Positions 11,301-22,732 are shown, counted from the first letter of the stretch. The stretch is DNA of 64,000 nucleotides from Thalassia testudinum (GCA_037157565.1 JAZHRO010000012.1:60007501-60071500), one strand, 5' to 3'. Notes: generated by a model not told the origin, from the letters alone. A program made the numbers and translations.

Positions 11301-11941
11301 CTTGTGCTTATCATTACGTGGCATGTAGATTCGGCTAAATTACCTTCTTAAAAAACAAAGAAAATCATGCTAATGTCATCTTGATACTCAGAGAGCAAAA
11401 GCACCAAATTTTAATTCTATTGCTTATATATATAAATTACAAACATGGACCTCTTAAAAAAAAAATTAGAAACCTAAATTTGAAATTTTTATGATGCAAA
11501 TCATATTGTCCTAGAGATGATTACCATTTGTTTCCAGTAACTAGGCCTCTTCTTTGGTCTCATTGGTATTGTAAATGGATTTCATGGTCTCATTTTCTAA
11601 TTTCTATAATTTCAATGGAATATCGGATTGAAAAAAAAACCTTCAGGTATAGTGCATCTAGCACACCACAAATTTATATTTTAATTGCCAAAATCAAAAA
11701 GGGGAGAAAGAGCAATTATTAAGAAGGAAATAAGGGAAAAGATCACATACCTTGCAGTCGTTCACTCCATTGACCTTCAGCCAACTAATTAGTGTAACCA
11801 ATGGCCTGCAAGTCAAGCAACTAGGATAAGCACACAAACCAAAATGGGCAGGTGGCTAATTAAAATAGTCAGTAAGATGCTTTGATATAGATATAAAGCC
11901 AATAAGTACAACACACAAAACATGTACAGTAAGACGCAAGG
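11301..11941. other. Unannotated spacer
   Basis: AT-rich sequence with no recognised feature. It ends at the 5' boundary of the gypsy LTR. Confidence 0.4.
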
Positions 11942-14631
11942 TGTTAAGACCCAAGACATCAAACACTTTTTAAGACGTCTGGGAGTTGGTCCAGACATCC
12001 AGACGTCTGGACACCTTCCCAGACGTCTGGAAATAAATTTTTGCATGCGTACGATTACAAGTCTACCCGCGTGCGTGCGCAAACTGAAACCCGCCGACCT
12101 GCAGATGCTTTTTCTCCCCCCCACGCCTTCAAATACCCCTCCCCTCTCCCTCGTTCACCACCCCACCGTCTCCTCCTTCCAGCGTGAGCACAAGAGAGGG
12201 AGAACGAGGGTAGCAGCTGCTGTCGGGTGCATGCGGAGAGGAAGAGATGCAGCGAAAGGGAAGAAGAGGGAGAGCGCGTAAGGAAGAGAGAGCCCGCCGG
12301 AGCAGCTCGAGGCCGGCCGGCGTGCACGCGGAGGGGCATCGTGCGGGGGAGATCTCCCTTGGTGCTGCTGCAGCTCGAGCAGTAGACGAGCGGCTGCGTG
12401 GGAAGCTTGGGCGCAGCGGGAAGAAGACGAGGAGGTTCTGATTCTAAGAAATTTTCCCAGAATCAGATGTCTGGACCTACGTCCAGACGACGTGAACGAC
12501 GTCTGGAGGGACCTCCAGACGACTGAGAGGTGCGTATTCCTTTCTTCGCTTCCTTTTGCGGATACGGCCATGCAGGCCGTTCCACCGAAAGTTCTGTCTC
12601 ATGCCGTGTTAAGAGTGTTTGCGTACGCATGTAGGTTTCGCTTTGGGAAGGCGCGAGACACACCTTCCAACGCGATTCAGATGTTTGGGCACAACACCAG
12701 ATGGTGGAGAGCATCTCCAGATGTCCGGAGAGGTGGTCGAACGTGTGGAACTGGGTCCAGACGGTTCAACAGGATCCCTGGACGTCTGAGGAGCAGCGCA
12801 GAGTGATGTATGACCTGGACCACCTTTTAAGACGTCTGGAAGGTGTTCCAGACATCTGATTTGAGTCACATTTGTCTTTTTGACCTGTTTAGTGTCTATT
12901 CAAGGTTCGATTTCCGCATTTAACATTCTATTTTTCTCAGAATTAGTTCCTCTACTTGTTTGGAATACTTTTATCCTGTTCTGAGTGGTTCCTTGTATTT
13001 GATCCTTGTGTTAGGACCTCATTCTGTTGCGACTCTGAGGGTTGCAGAGGCACATAGACCTGCCGATCACACCCCCATCACTCCCGATTTTGCGGGTAGA
13101 GTGGCTCCCCTTAGTTACTTACAAACATTAATGCATCTCTGAAATGAATAATAGATCCTAGGGTATGGCATGAATCCTAGGACCTGAAAACTAGATTGAA
13201 TGATAGATCCTAGGGTATGGCATGAATCATAGAACCTGAAAATTAGACTGAACGATAGATCCTAGGGTGTGGCATGAATCCTAAGAACAGAAACACTGAA
13301 ACGAATGTCTTGAATACTTGAATTGCAGTCTTGGACAGAATAATGATAATTGCCTGTAATTAGATAACAGCTGCCTGTGAAATGTAAAGTACTGCTGCTA
13401 GTAACTGCTATATGTATTTCCTGTTGTTTGGAAATTAAATATGAGCATGAACCTTACGGGGAATTAGGAGTAGAACTCCTAGAAAATAAATAGAATGGAA
13501 TTGGGAAAATGGATGGGGAAGTAAGCTGGCCCTTGAGTACGGAGTACCAAGGAGAGCGACTGTCCCCCTATTTAGTGCAGAGTGGAGCTAGCCGCCCTAA
13601 GGACCCGGGTTAGGTCTGACCATTTTGTACCGACTTTTGACCATCGCGTACACAGTACCGGGGAGAGCTACTAGTGTAGGGAGAGAGTTAGCCACCCCAC
13701 GGGCCCTGGGGTTCAGCTAATCTTCCTACACCGACTTGTTAGACCCACTGGGCAAACCAGGGTAGTCAGGCGAGGGTGTGTGGACTGTGGAGGGGCAAGA
13801 CCCCTGTTTGGTTACTGTGGAGGGGCTGGACTCCTGTTACTAAGAGGGCTATGCCCTATACTGGTTCTGTGCTGTGCTTTGGGACACACCCATTAACGGA
13901 AACGACTGACCGCGTGACAGTGCGGGATAGCTACCCGTATGTTTATCACGCGTGCCGTAGTCACCGTTACGTCTATCAGCGACCTTGGGGTGGTTATCTG
14001 AGGGTAGGACCACCACGGGAGACTCTCAGTCAGGAGAGCACCACGTGCTACTTCTACTTTTCGAAAGAGACTGCAATCAAGATCGTTCCCACGAGGAATA
14101 TTCGAGATCAAGAGAAAGATCTGAGAAATAATTCAAGAAAGGGTAAATAGAGGAATAAAGAAAGAAATTAAAAAAAACTACTTGTCTACCTTTACTGTTT
14201 TCTTAGCTAACTGGTTGCTACTCTACTTAGCGTTTTCGCTGACGTGTCATATTTGTCACCTTTCTCAGGACAGGTGTTGAGCAGCCAGAGCCTGCGACTG
14301 TAGAGGGTGCTGGGCCTAATAGAACCTAGTAGTTGTACCTTTGTTGTACCATTTTTCTGTAGTAGTGAGTATTTCTGTTCCACCTTGTACTCTTTTATTG
14401 TAATCTTCATATTTCTGTACCTGTTTTTAATTCCCTACTGTTGTGGTGGTATGTACTGTAGTAGTTCTTTACTTTACTGCTGTACTTTTGTTACTGTTAG
14501 TTACTTGCATGGTGAATGTAGTTTATTTTACTACTTTTTGGTTACTTTCTCGTTGGACGACTGGGTCTTGGGATCAGTCGAGTCGGTCCGATTCTCGTGT
14601 CCTGTAGGGATTCGGGAACTGGGTCATAACA
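11942..14631 (+). mobile_element. Ty3/gypsy 5' LTR (AGACGTCT family)
   Basis: The 2.69-kb LTR begins TGTTAAGACCC and ends GGTCATAACA. It is followed three bases later by an initiator-tRNA-Met primer site. A solo LTR with the same ends and nearly the same length lies at 44,850-47,518, which fixes both boundaries. The first 90 bp and a zone at about 12,460-12,860 are dense in AGACGTCT-type palindromes. The position aligned with the TATA box of the other copy reads CAAATACCCC (about 12,130), so this promoter looks mutated. No 5-bp target duplication is visible (CAAGG before the LTR, AAAAT after the element). Confidence 0.9.
11972..12860. promoter_or_regulatory. Cluster of AGACGTCT palindromes in gypsy LTR 1
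   Basis: Exact GACGTC cores occur at about 11,974, 12,002, 12,022, 12,499, 12,780 and 12,832. Many one-base variants (AGACATC, AGATGTCTGG, AGACGAC) lie between them. GACGTC is the C-box form of the ACGT elements bound by plant bZIP factors. A regulatory role is inferred; the clustering is seen directly. Confidence 0.6.
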
Positions 14632-14634
14632 AGA

Positions 14635-14646
14635 TGGTATCAGAGC
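14635..14646 (+). other. Primer binding site, initiator tRNA-Met
   Basis: TGGTATCAGAGC, complementary to the 3' end of plant initiator tRNA-Met, lies three bases after the LTR end. It sets the 5' LTR boundary and the plus orientation. Confidence 0.92.
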
Positions 14647-14816
14647 AAGGTCGTTCCGAGAAGTGAACCAACTGGCTGGAAAATAACCAATTCACGTGCC
14701 TGTAACTAAAGTAGCCACCACAACGTACCTTTTGACATATGTTTTAAGGGTTCTTCGTTGAATATCGATTCGTATTGACGTCTTTTCTGTTCCGTGTTCG
14801 CGTCTCCTTGCAGGAG

Positions 14817-15878
14817 ATGCCTCGACAAAGAGGTAGCGAGGCAGGCCGCGGACGCGGTTGAGGACGAGGTCGGAGGGGCGGGCGCGTTGAGCCCGACGCT
14901 TCAGTGGACCAGCCACTGCTACCAGGCATTCAGGCCCAGGACCTTGCCCAGCTGATACGGGACATCGTACGAGAGGAGCTTCACCTGCCGCAGCGAGCGC
15001 CTCTCCCTGGGGCTGCGGAAAGGGAGTCCTCTGTGGGACCACGAGACGGACATGGCGCTGGACGTAGGGGAGAGGGTGGGCCTCCACCACCCCCACCTTC
15101 CTCCGGCACTTCCGAGCATGAGGCTTCTTTACCTGGAGGCGCACCAGCATCTCCACTTCAGCGCCACTTTGAGCTTTTCGGACAGTTCCGGAAGCTGAAA
15201 CCCCCTCCTTCAAGGGGGATGAGGACCCGACCGAGGCGGAGGACTGGCGCGAGCAGATTGAGAAGGTTTTTGACACCGTTCGCCCCCCTGTGGAGTGCCG
15301 CTTGGCCTTTGCCACGTACCAACTAGAGAGCGCGGCACACAGGTGGTGGAGGGCGGTGAGGGGTCAGGAGAGGGATGAGCTGACTTGGGACCAATTTGTC
15401 ACCCTCTTCTACGAGCAGTACTTCCCCCAGATGTGGAAGGACCAAAGGAGGCAAGAGTTCCACACTCTCCGCGAGGGGACGATGACCGTGAGCGAGTACC
15501 GCACGCATTTCCTGGAGTTGTCTCATTTCGCAGCGACAGCCGTGGCTACTGATGAGGAGCGCCTTTGGAGGTTCACCGAGGGCTTCGGCCTGCTATTCGA
15601 GGGTCTGTCAAACTCCTTAAGCTGCCTACGTTCTCGAGGGTGGTGGAGGCAGCTATGACATATGAAGAAACCAACCCGCCCGCACACGATACTGACAGCG
15701 GGCGGAAGCGGCCCTACCAGCCAAACTTCTCACAGGGCCGACGAGAGAGGAGGCACATGGCGCCCGCAAGAGAGCCGTCATGCTTTACGGGGCCATCAGT
15801 GGCCTTTGGGGGCCCCTGACAGGGGCCAGCTGCTAACACCGGACCCCCGTCCAGCCATCAGCAGGGACCCACTGCAAA
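14817..15878 (+). pseudogene. Ty3/gypsy gag, damaged and truncated
   Basis: The start ATG at 14,817 follows a short leader. Codon 15 is a TGA stop in an Arg/Gly-rich N-terminus. A Pro-rich linker follows, then the retrotransposon gag domain: a WREQIEKVFD stretch, AAHRWWRAVRGQERDELTWD, FYEQYFPQMWKDQR and EGTMTVSEYR. A single-base insertion in a C-run near 15,205 breaks the frame. The frame continues into a KLL-LPTFSRVVEAA region and a basic tail. There it stops against the remnant 3' LTR, so the zinc knuckle, protease, reverse transcriptase, RNase H and integrase are gone. The product would have been the structural capsid protein. Confidence 0.88.
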
Positions 15879-16205
15879 AGGTGCTGGGCCTAGTAGAGCC
15901 CAGTAGTTGTACCTTTGTTGTACCGTTTTTCTGTAGTAGTGAGTATTTATATTCCACCTTGTACTCTTTTATTGTAATCTTCATATTTCTATACCTATTT
16001 TTAATTCCCTACTGTTGTGGTGGTATGTACTGCAGTAGTTCTTTTCTTTACTGCTGTACTTTTGTTACTATTAATTACTTGTATGGTGAATGTGATTTAT
16101 TTTACTGCTTTTTGATTACTTTCTCGTTGGACGACTAGATCTTGGGATCAGTCGAGTCGATCCGATTCTCGTGTCCTGTAAGAATTCGGGGATCGAGTCG
16201 TAACA
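15879..16205 (+). mobile_element. Truncated 3' LTR of the gypsy element
   Basis: The 327 bp align with the last 326 bp of the 5' LTR (14,306-14,631), starting at GGTGCTGGGCCT and ending GAGTCGTAACA. By eye the two differ at about 25-30 positions, mostly C/T and G/A transitions, as expected for old methylated repeats. The jump from gag directly into the LTR 3' end indicates an internal deletion of pol and most of the 3' LTR. Confidence 0.9.
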
Positions 16206-16230
16206 AAAATGCCAATAATCCGTTGCTATA

Positions 16231-16383
16231 ATGGGAACATCCACTAAGGGTTTCTACGCAGCAGAAGCTCTGAGAAGAAACTTGACTAAGCAATCCTCCA
16301 CTCAATTCGTGCACCATGACAAAGGACACAAAACTGTCACCAAAAAAGCTAATCCCAGGAGAGATTCAGATGCATTCTCCTGA
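16231..16383 (+). other. Small open frame, 50 codons, unidentified
   Basis: An uninterrupted frame opens with MGTSTKGFYAAEALRRNLT and continues TQFVHHDKGHKTVTKKA before a stop. It starts 25 bp after the gypsy element ends. The composition is protein-like but no family is recognised and chance cannot be excluded. Confidence 0.2.
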
Positions 16384-16536
16384 TGATTGAATTAGCAAAA
16401 TGCTTCAGGTAAAATAGTACTAAATTTTATGAAATACAAAGAAAAGTTGATGCCTTAATCAATGATACCAAATCTTTTTTTAAAAATGAAAGAAAATCAT
16501 GGTCTCAAAACCTGCAAACAAGTCTGAATAGCTTAC

Positions 16537-16618
16537 TGCATCTGGATTAGAAATCAATGAATTCCATTCCTCTGGATTCACATACTTCACAACTCTTTTG
16601 ATTGGTGAGATAGTCAAT
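16537..16618 (-). pseudogene. Rhodanese/TrhO-like (UPF0176) exon
   Basis: An 82-bp minus-strand segment is bounded by a plausible acceptor (CTTCCTCATGCAG) and donor (GTAAGC). It translates as LTISPIKRVVKYVNPEEW, then NSLISNPDA. This matches the start of the rhodanese domain of plant TrhO/UPF0176-type proteins, where a KYV-PEEWN-LISNPD stretch precedes the DVRN-YE block. The next exon, with the catalytic Cys loop, is not found, because retroelements bound the segment on both sides. It is probably an isolated exon or part of a disrupted host gene. Confidence 0.5.
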
Positions 16619-16690
16619 CTGCATGAGGAAGCACAGAAGAGAATTGATATCCAAGTATAACATGGACGAATGGAAAACAATGATGCAATC

Positions 16691-16817
16691 TGTCACGCCC
16701 CAATAATCCTCCCGACGAATTGAGAGTGAATCACCGAATGTGCACGCCAAGGTCCCTGCTAACAGGTGACTCGGGTTACAATTCGCGATCCAAACAAATA
16801 GGTACATTCTAATAAAA
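16691..16817 (+). mobile_element. Ty3/gypsy LTR 5' stub
   Basis: The sequence opens TGTCACGCCCC, a common start of plant gypsy LTRs. It runs about 125 bp (GGTGACTCGGGTTACAATTC) before the poly(A) end of LINE-2 cuts in. The remainder was not found. Confidence 0.5.
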
Positions 16818-16848
16818 ATTATTTTTTTTTTTTGAAAAAGAAAAGCGT

Positions 16849-16868
16849 AGTTATCCAAGGTGATAACT
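16849..16868 (-). other. 3'-terminal stem-loop of LINE-2
   Basis: AGTTATC-CAAGGT-GATAACT forms a perfect 7-bp stem about 15 bp from the poly(A) run. Its position matches the hairpin of LINE-1 although the sequence differs. Confidence 0.6.
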
Positions 16869-16936
16869 ATCCAAATATATTAATTAGAGAAACAATAGCC
16901 TCGGCAATACAAAGGACAAACCCCAAGGTCCCCCAC

Positions 16937-18369
16937 TCACAAGGACCCACTCCAAAGATTAAACAAAGAAATAATAGACTCCATAAAATTCTCCACATAA
17001 GGCCTCTGGTCCCTGAAGACCACAGCATTCCTGCCCAAACCAAATGCCCCATAACACCGCCAACGGCCTTGCCCTCTCCTTTTTCGTACGAAAGACAATT
17101 TGTCCAACATGACCCCCTCCACCTCTGAAACTGTGTCAAAACTCATCAAAAGACTGGCATTTCCACCACCCCGCTCCCACCCGAGTCCATATCTATACCA
17201 TAAACGGGCAGGTGAAAAAAAGGTGGTCAATCTCCTCCTCCCCACCTCCACACAAAGGGAAAACCTTACTCTCTCCAGGAGCCCACCTCGCCCTCCAAAC
17301 CTTAATCACAAGTCTCCTCCTCCTAAGCAGCCAGACAAAATCTTGACCTTTAAAGGACACGCAACCTTCCAAATCTGTCTGCAATCCCTCACCAGATCCA
17401 AATCACCTGTGGAGTCTCTGCTGGACAATCTCCTGTAGGCAGCCCCCACCGAAAAATCACCTTCATCCCAGCCAAACATATCAGTACCGGACGCTGTTTG
17501 CAGCCTTTCTAACTCTTCAAGCAATCTCTGGAAATCATGAGTTCTCGCATCTGAAAGGTTTCCTACAAAACACGGCACCACCCACCTTCCACACCTCGGC
17601 CACTAACACCCACTTTGTTTTGGGATAAAGCAAACAATCTCAGAAATCTTCTAGCAAGCACACCTTGCCCCGTCCAATCATTCTGCCAAAACCTGGAAAT
17701 CTCCCCCGTTCCCACCACTGGAACAAAATAGTTCTGCACCCTAGGAGCCACCGCCGACAAACCTTTCAAGAAGTGAGAAGCATCCCTCGGCGGAGATATC
17801 AGGAGATCCCACCGCACCGGGACACCATAAGCCATCCCGAACACCTTGCCCACCAAATCCTCCCTACACTCCAAGAAACTCCCCACCCACCTCACCAACA
17901 AGCTGTCATTAGACCTCCCCAGGTCCGTCACCCCAAGTCTCCCCTCCTCCACGGGCCTGCAAACCTCCTCCCACGCTACCAACCTAGCACCAGGTCCACT
18001 CGTCCCCTGGTTGGATCAGAAGAAATTCCTCATAAGCCTCTCTATCCTTAAGACAACCTGCCGAGGCATCTTCAAGACAGAAGTGAAATACAACAGCATC
18101 GCTGCCAGAACCGCCTTGAGCAAGACCAACCTTCCACCCCTTGACAGAAGCCTGGATGCCCACCCTGCCAACCTCCCCTCCAGTCTCTCCACCAGGGGAG
18201 CCCAGTCTTTCACCAGAATCCTACCATCCGTCAACGGTAAACCCAAATATCTTATCGGAAGCTTCACCTGCTTTGTGCCAAGACCCAAGCTACACCCCCT
18301 CGCCTCCGCCTCAGTCAAATTGAAGGGGACAAAATCAGATTTAGACAGGTTGATCTGCAATCCCGAGGC
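16937..18369 (-). pseudogene. LINE-2 ORF2 C-terminal part
   Basis: In order on the minus strand: the post-catalytic reverse transcriptase block (QINLSKSDFVPFNL, then VKLPIRYLGLPLTDGRI), the thumb/linker (GWASRLLSRGGRLVLLKAV, VCRPVEEGRLGVTDLGRSN) and a zf-RVT-like domain (FPLCGGGEEEIDHLFFTC near 17,230). Several frameshifts break it into pieces of 60-139 codons. The residues just upstream, including the Y-V-D-D box, lie at 22,800-22,860 beyond the insertion. Confidence 0.9.
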
Positions 18370-18371
18370 CT
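18366..18371. repeat. 6-bp target duplication, left copy (AGGCCT)
   Basis: AGGCCT here and at 22,733-22,738 flanks the insertion. Removing one copy restores the LINE-2 frame. LTR elements usually duplicate 5 bp, so one of the six bases may be chance. Confidence 0.85.
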
Positions 18372-19244
18372 GATAATAATAATAGAAAGATGAATTGATT
18401 GTAATGTTGATGTTTATGTGCGTTGTAGTATAGTGTGAAACACTGAGAGTGTCATAGTGGTGAGTTAGGGTGAGTACCAGTCATTACAACCATTATTATT
18501 ATTTACTTATCTAATTTTTACTGGTTTTGTTCCAGGTCGTTCACTGGGAGGCAATTTATTGAATTACATCGGTCACTCTTTGATCTCAAAATTATCTTCT
18601 AATTCCAAAAAGAAACTTTACATCTTATTAAAGAATGAATGAATGCGTATTTTATTTACCTAATTACTAAGAAATGCTTGCAAATCTAACTATAAACAAG
18701 CATCAAACAATCTATTATTATACTCTAAACTATGTATTTACAAGTTATACTATTAATACTAACATGATAGTACATAATACAATAAGATGTCAAAGTATAC
18801 TAGCTTAACTTACTAGTCTGTTATCTATAGTAACATATACAGCAGCTTTAGTGACAGATATAAGCGTCGCTAAATCTCAGAAAACACTATATAACCTAAG
18901 GAGGGAAAATTGAGGTCTTTAGCGACGTTTATAGTGTCATTTTATTCTGTTAGTAATTATATAGGTTTCTTATACAAATAATAAGCTATACTACTTGTAC
19001 TTATTGTATTTATATTTACGTATGTATACAACTTCTCTCTTCCTATGTATGTACACTAAGTCTCTTCTCTTTTGCATTTCTGTCTTAAGTATCGCTGTTA
19101 AGCTTTCTTCTGTCCCATGTGTTCTTCTCTTTTATTTTTGCGTTAACTCTTCTGTTCTTCTTCTTCTCTTTTGCATTTCTGTCTTAGTGGTGGAGAGGGG
19201 ATTAAGCTATGTCATTAGCTTTTATTAATCAGTTCAAAATGTGT

Positions 19245-19675
19245 TTTAATTTGCGGGTGCGCCTTTCAAGGGATACGCTGCACCCAGAGGGTGGGACCAG
19301 ACCTCTACTAAGCACGTCCTAATCTTCATTAGGTGGCTTAATTACGATTTCAGACTCAGCGTAGGGCCTCAGCCATACGCCGCACACACTCAAGCTCGAG
19401 CCCCCGGCCTCACACACAACGTTCATTTTCATCACAACGCTCAGACAAAATGCTCAACAGAATGCTCAGATGGTAATCGGGTCAGGTAAGTATGCAGTGT
19501 TTCGGGCGCCCAGCGTCCGTGACGACTGGCTAATATAGAAACGAATTCTTAATAAGGCGCTGCGCGCGATTTGCAGCGCACGATGTGACGCTATTCCAGC
19601 GCCACATCTGCGCTAGAAATCGGGCGCAGCTGCGCCTGAAGGCAAATTTGGCCCTCGATTTGAGGGCCATAAATT
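19245..19675. repeat. Conserved block of the A/B/C repeat family, copy A
   Basis: The string GGGATAC-CAGCACC followed by GGTGGGA-CCA(A/G)ACC(A/T)CTACTA recurs at 34,365-34,420 and 36,990-37,050. In all three it is followed after about 300 bp by CACGATGTGGC or a close variant. This is the best-conserved part of the family. Confidence 0.8.
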
Positions 19676-22600
19676 ATTTAAAAAAATAAAATAAAATATG
19701 GGCAATAAAGTATTTACATAATACTACATAATTGGTTAATTAATTTTGAATTTTAATTAAGTTTACTATACAAATAAATTAATTAAAGTAGGTTGTTTGT
19801 ACAGGCTAATTTAGGTGCTTAATTGGTTAATTACTTATAAATTAGTTAGTAACTGGTCTAATTGACCTTATATAGATTTAGATTATATACTTAAGTATTT
19901 TATACATATTTTTATTATATTTTTCCGAATTTATTTATGTTTTATTTATGTTAAAATAGCAGCTCTTGGCTGTTTAACTTAAAAACTAATTAACAGTAAT
20001 CTACAATAGGTAAAAATATACTTTAACTAGCTTAAATTACTTAATATAAATTAACCTAGGTCTATAGATTCACTTAACTTAGTTATAACTCTAAATTATT
20101 AGTTTAGCTAATTTAATTTACAATATGGCTATAACTGAATAGATCCAAATCAGTATATATATATATATACACAATTCAATAATTATATATGTAATAATTC
20201 AGTATTTATGCATATATGTACATAAATTACATATGTATATAGATATATACAAGTTTTTACAGTATACAGTTTATATGTATCTATACTTACATAGTTATTA
20301 TATACATTATAGTTATAGTTAGTAGTATATGTATATATACAGTATTAGACTTAAGTATGTACAATTAGATTTCAGTAGGAGGTTAGGAATGAAGGATTGA
20401 TTAAGTTTAATTTCATTTTTTTTTAACAACAGCTTCAGCCACTGTCAGAGAGGGTGAAGAAGAGGAGAATGTGTTGGAATTCAGTGCTTCTATAGCAGTG
20501 GCTTAAGCCACTGTCAAATGGGCTAACTGCCGCTGCAGTTAGTCCATTTGAAGAGGAAGATAAGTTCTACAGATGAGGAGGGAATTTAGAGAAGAGGGGA
20601 ATTTAGAGAAGAGGGAAATATGTAGCTGCCAGATGCAGCACTTTACTGTGTAACTGGGATTAAAAACAATCAAAACCAACTAAAAAGTAGATAGGTGAAT
20701 CCCAAATCTGACAAGGGTTTAATTCTCACGAAAATCACTAAATGTCTCAGTTCAAATGCCCACAAAGCCCTCATCAAAAACCTTATTTCATAGTAAAACC
20801 ACAAATAACACTGAATTAGCTCTTCCTAATGCTATAGATAGCATGAAGGAAGACTTAACTCAATCAATTAAAACCATTAAATCCAATCCCAGTTTCTTGC
20901 AACCTTAAGGAGTATGGAGAACTCCTTAGGTTAGGAAATCACCATACAAATCACCATAGTCATTGTCACATTAGTTATCAAAACAGATAGTGTATGGCAA
21001 TTCTAAATTATCAAAATAGGACTGAGAATTCATTAAGGGAATTCGCAGTAACTTGTAAATGCATTCAAATTATAGCAAAATAGATTCAAGGATGGCTCTT
21101 CTGAGTTGGTTTTTGTTACCAGAAAACCTCTCAGAGTCCTTGCCAATAAGAAATTCCAATCCTCTTCAATCTGTCAGATCTAGCAATGCAATTCAGAATG
21201 CAAAAATTCCTTAAAATCCATGTTCAAAAATAAATCTGACAAACTGACGAATTTAACCCAAAATCAAGGGGCTTTTGTGATCAAATATGGGGTGAGTGAG
21301 AAGCCCCAAAGGTGCTTGTGACGCCAATTTCAGATCTGAGGTTGTACACCACCAGATCTAAAACTGGATCAGGGTGTGTGGGTGAAGGATGAGAAAAACT
21401 TGTCGTTAAAAAGATAAATCAAAACTGGATTATGAAAAAACATGGAGAGGGAGATAATTTGAAAAATGATTAGATGAATTCTTACCCTCTGATCTGGACT
21501 GATCAGAGGAGGTGAGGGAAGGGAATCAATGCTAATTCTACTCCTAAAGCTACTTTAACTACAGTTAACATTAAACACTAACAATTAAAGCTAATTCTAC
21601 TCTAAACTACTTTAAACTACAGCTAACACTAATTATGCAGAATTAAAAACCTAATCTAACAGGAAGAATGGGACCTATGGGACCTTAGCCGGTGGCTAAG
21701 GAGGAAGAAAGGAGGAAGGTGACTCCAGCGGAGGGAAGAGTCTGCTAGTGAGGCTCCAGGGTCGTCCTCAGGTGCTACGAAGTCCTTAGCGACGAGGAGT
21801 GTCGAGAGCAGGCGATGATTTCACAGCTGGTGGCTGTGAAATCAGAGGTTGGATGGGGAGGAGAGACTGGAGTGGATGAATTGATCGCTAAGAGGTGTAG
21901 GAGGGAGCAATCCCTTGCGCGCGACACCACTGAGGTGCTTAAGTAGCAGCTTAGTGACTGGAATCACCGCGCAGGTGAAGACATTCAATTTCAAGCCGGC
22001 AGTGAGGATGTGATGGGCGGAGCGCGCGATGAGCTGAGAGCGAGATCTGACCGTCAGATGAGATCTGGGGAGAGAGGTGAACGCATGCACCGAATCGCAC
22101 GAAAGTTCCATTTGAATCCAACCGCAGATCAAGATCTAAAGAGAGACGGATGGCTGAGATTGGCCGTGTTCTTCGCGCGCTACAGTGCACGTGAAGAGTA
22201 GCAAGCCTCTCTCTAAAATGAAGGAAATTTGCAGGAAGGCCCTTGAATGAAGGGGTAGAAATATTGCATGCAGGCCCATAAGTGAGAAGAACAGCAGCTG
22301 GAAGGGCCCTACATTCTTACAAAAGTGTCCCTGCGGCTTACAAGCAGGTCCAAAAATGAGTTTTTAAGGGTCAAAGTGTAATGCATGAAGGACCTAATTG
22401 TAAACTATCTATTTCAAAACCTAAATGATGTCCAATTGCCTTCAAATTTTTACATGTGCTTAATTGAACATTTAAGACATTGATTATACTTATGATTTGG
22501 CTTTTCAAACTTGTTTATGTGTTCAATTAATGCATGGATCATCATTTGTTCTTTTCCTTTCAGAATATCTCACTTTTGTGACCTAATTATGAAGTTTTAA

Positions 22601-22712
22601 CACAGAGTAAAAGTTTTAGGTCTTTTTCTTTAATTCCCACACTTAACCCTTTTTATCTGTTAATTTGATATTGTTTTGCTTAGTGTCTAGCTTAATTTCA
22701 GCCTTTTAGCCA

Positions 22713-22732
22713 TGATGAGTAGCCACTCATCA
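22713..22732. other. Terminal hairpin of copy A
   Basis: TGATGAGT-AGCC-ACTCATCA is a perfect 8-bp stem with a 4-nt loop ending exactly at the insertion boundary. Related hairpins mark both ends of the inverted-repeat interior at 33,150-33,169 and 39,555-39,574. Confidence 0.75.

Larger units (their letters stand above)
16818..18371 (-). mobile_element. LINE-2, 3' half
   Basis: This is the 3' part of an L1-type LINE on the minus strand. The T-run at 16,821-16,833 is its poly(A), with a 7-bp stem-loop next to it. At 18,371 the reverse transcriptase frame is cut. It resumes at 22,733 after a 4.36-kb insertion, and the two halves join in frame across one copy of AGGCCT. Confidence 0.95.
18372..22732 (-). 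mobile_element. 4.36-kb LTR-like insertion in LINE-2 (copy A)
   Basis: The insertion has TG...CA ends (plus strand TGATAATAATAATAG ... CACTCATCA), flanking AGGCCT repeats, and no coding domain. This fits a very long solo LTR, or a non-autonomous LTR element. Orientation is inferred as minus from related copies at 33.7-39.5 kb, whose TATA box is on the minus strand. Marks of the family: a GGGATACGCTGCACCC plus GGTGGGACCAGACCTCTACTA block (19,270-19,320), a very AT-rich 700-bp core (19,670-20,400), and a terminal hairpin at 22,713-22,732. Outer sequences carry CACTA-like GCGTCGCTAAA motifs near 18,866. What drives its mobility is unknown. Confidence 0.75.

Noticed and set aside
11937..16210. 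Target duplication for the gypsy element at 11,942-16,205
   Set aside because: CAAGG before and AAAAT after do not match.
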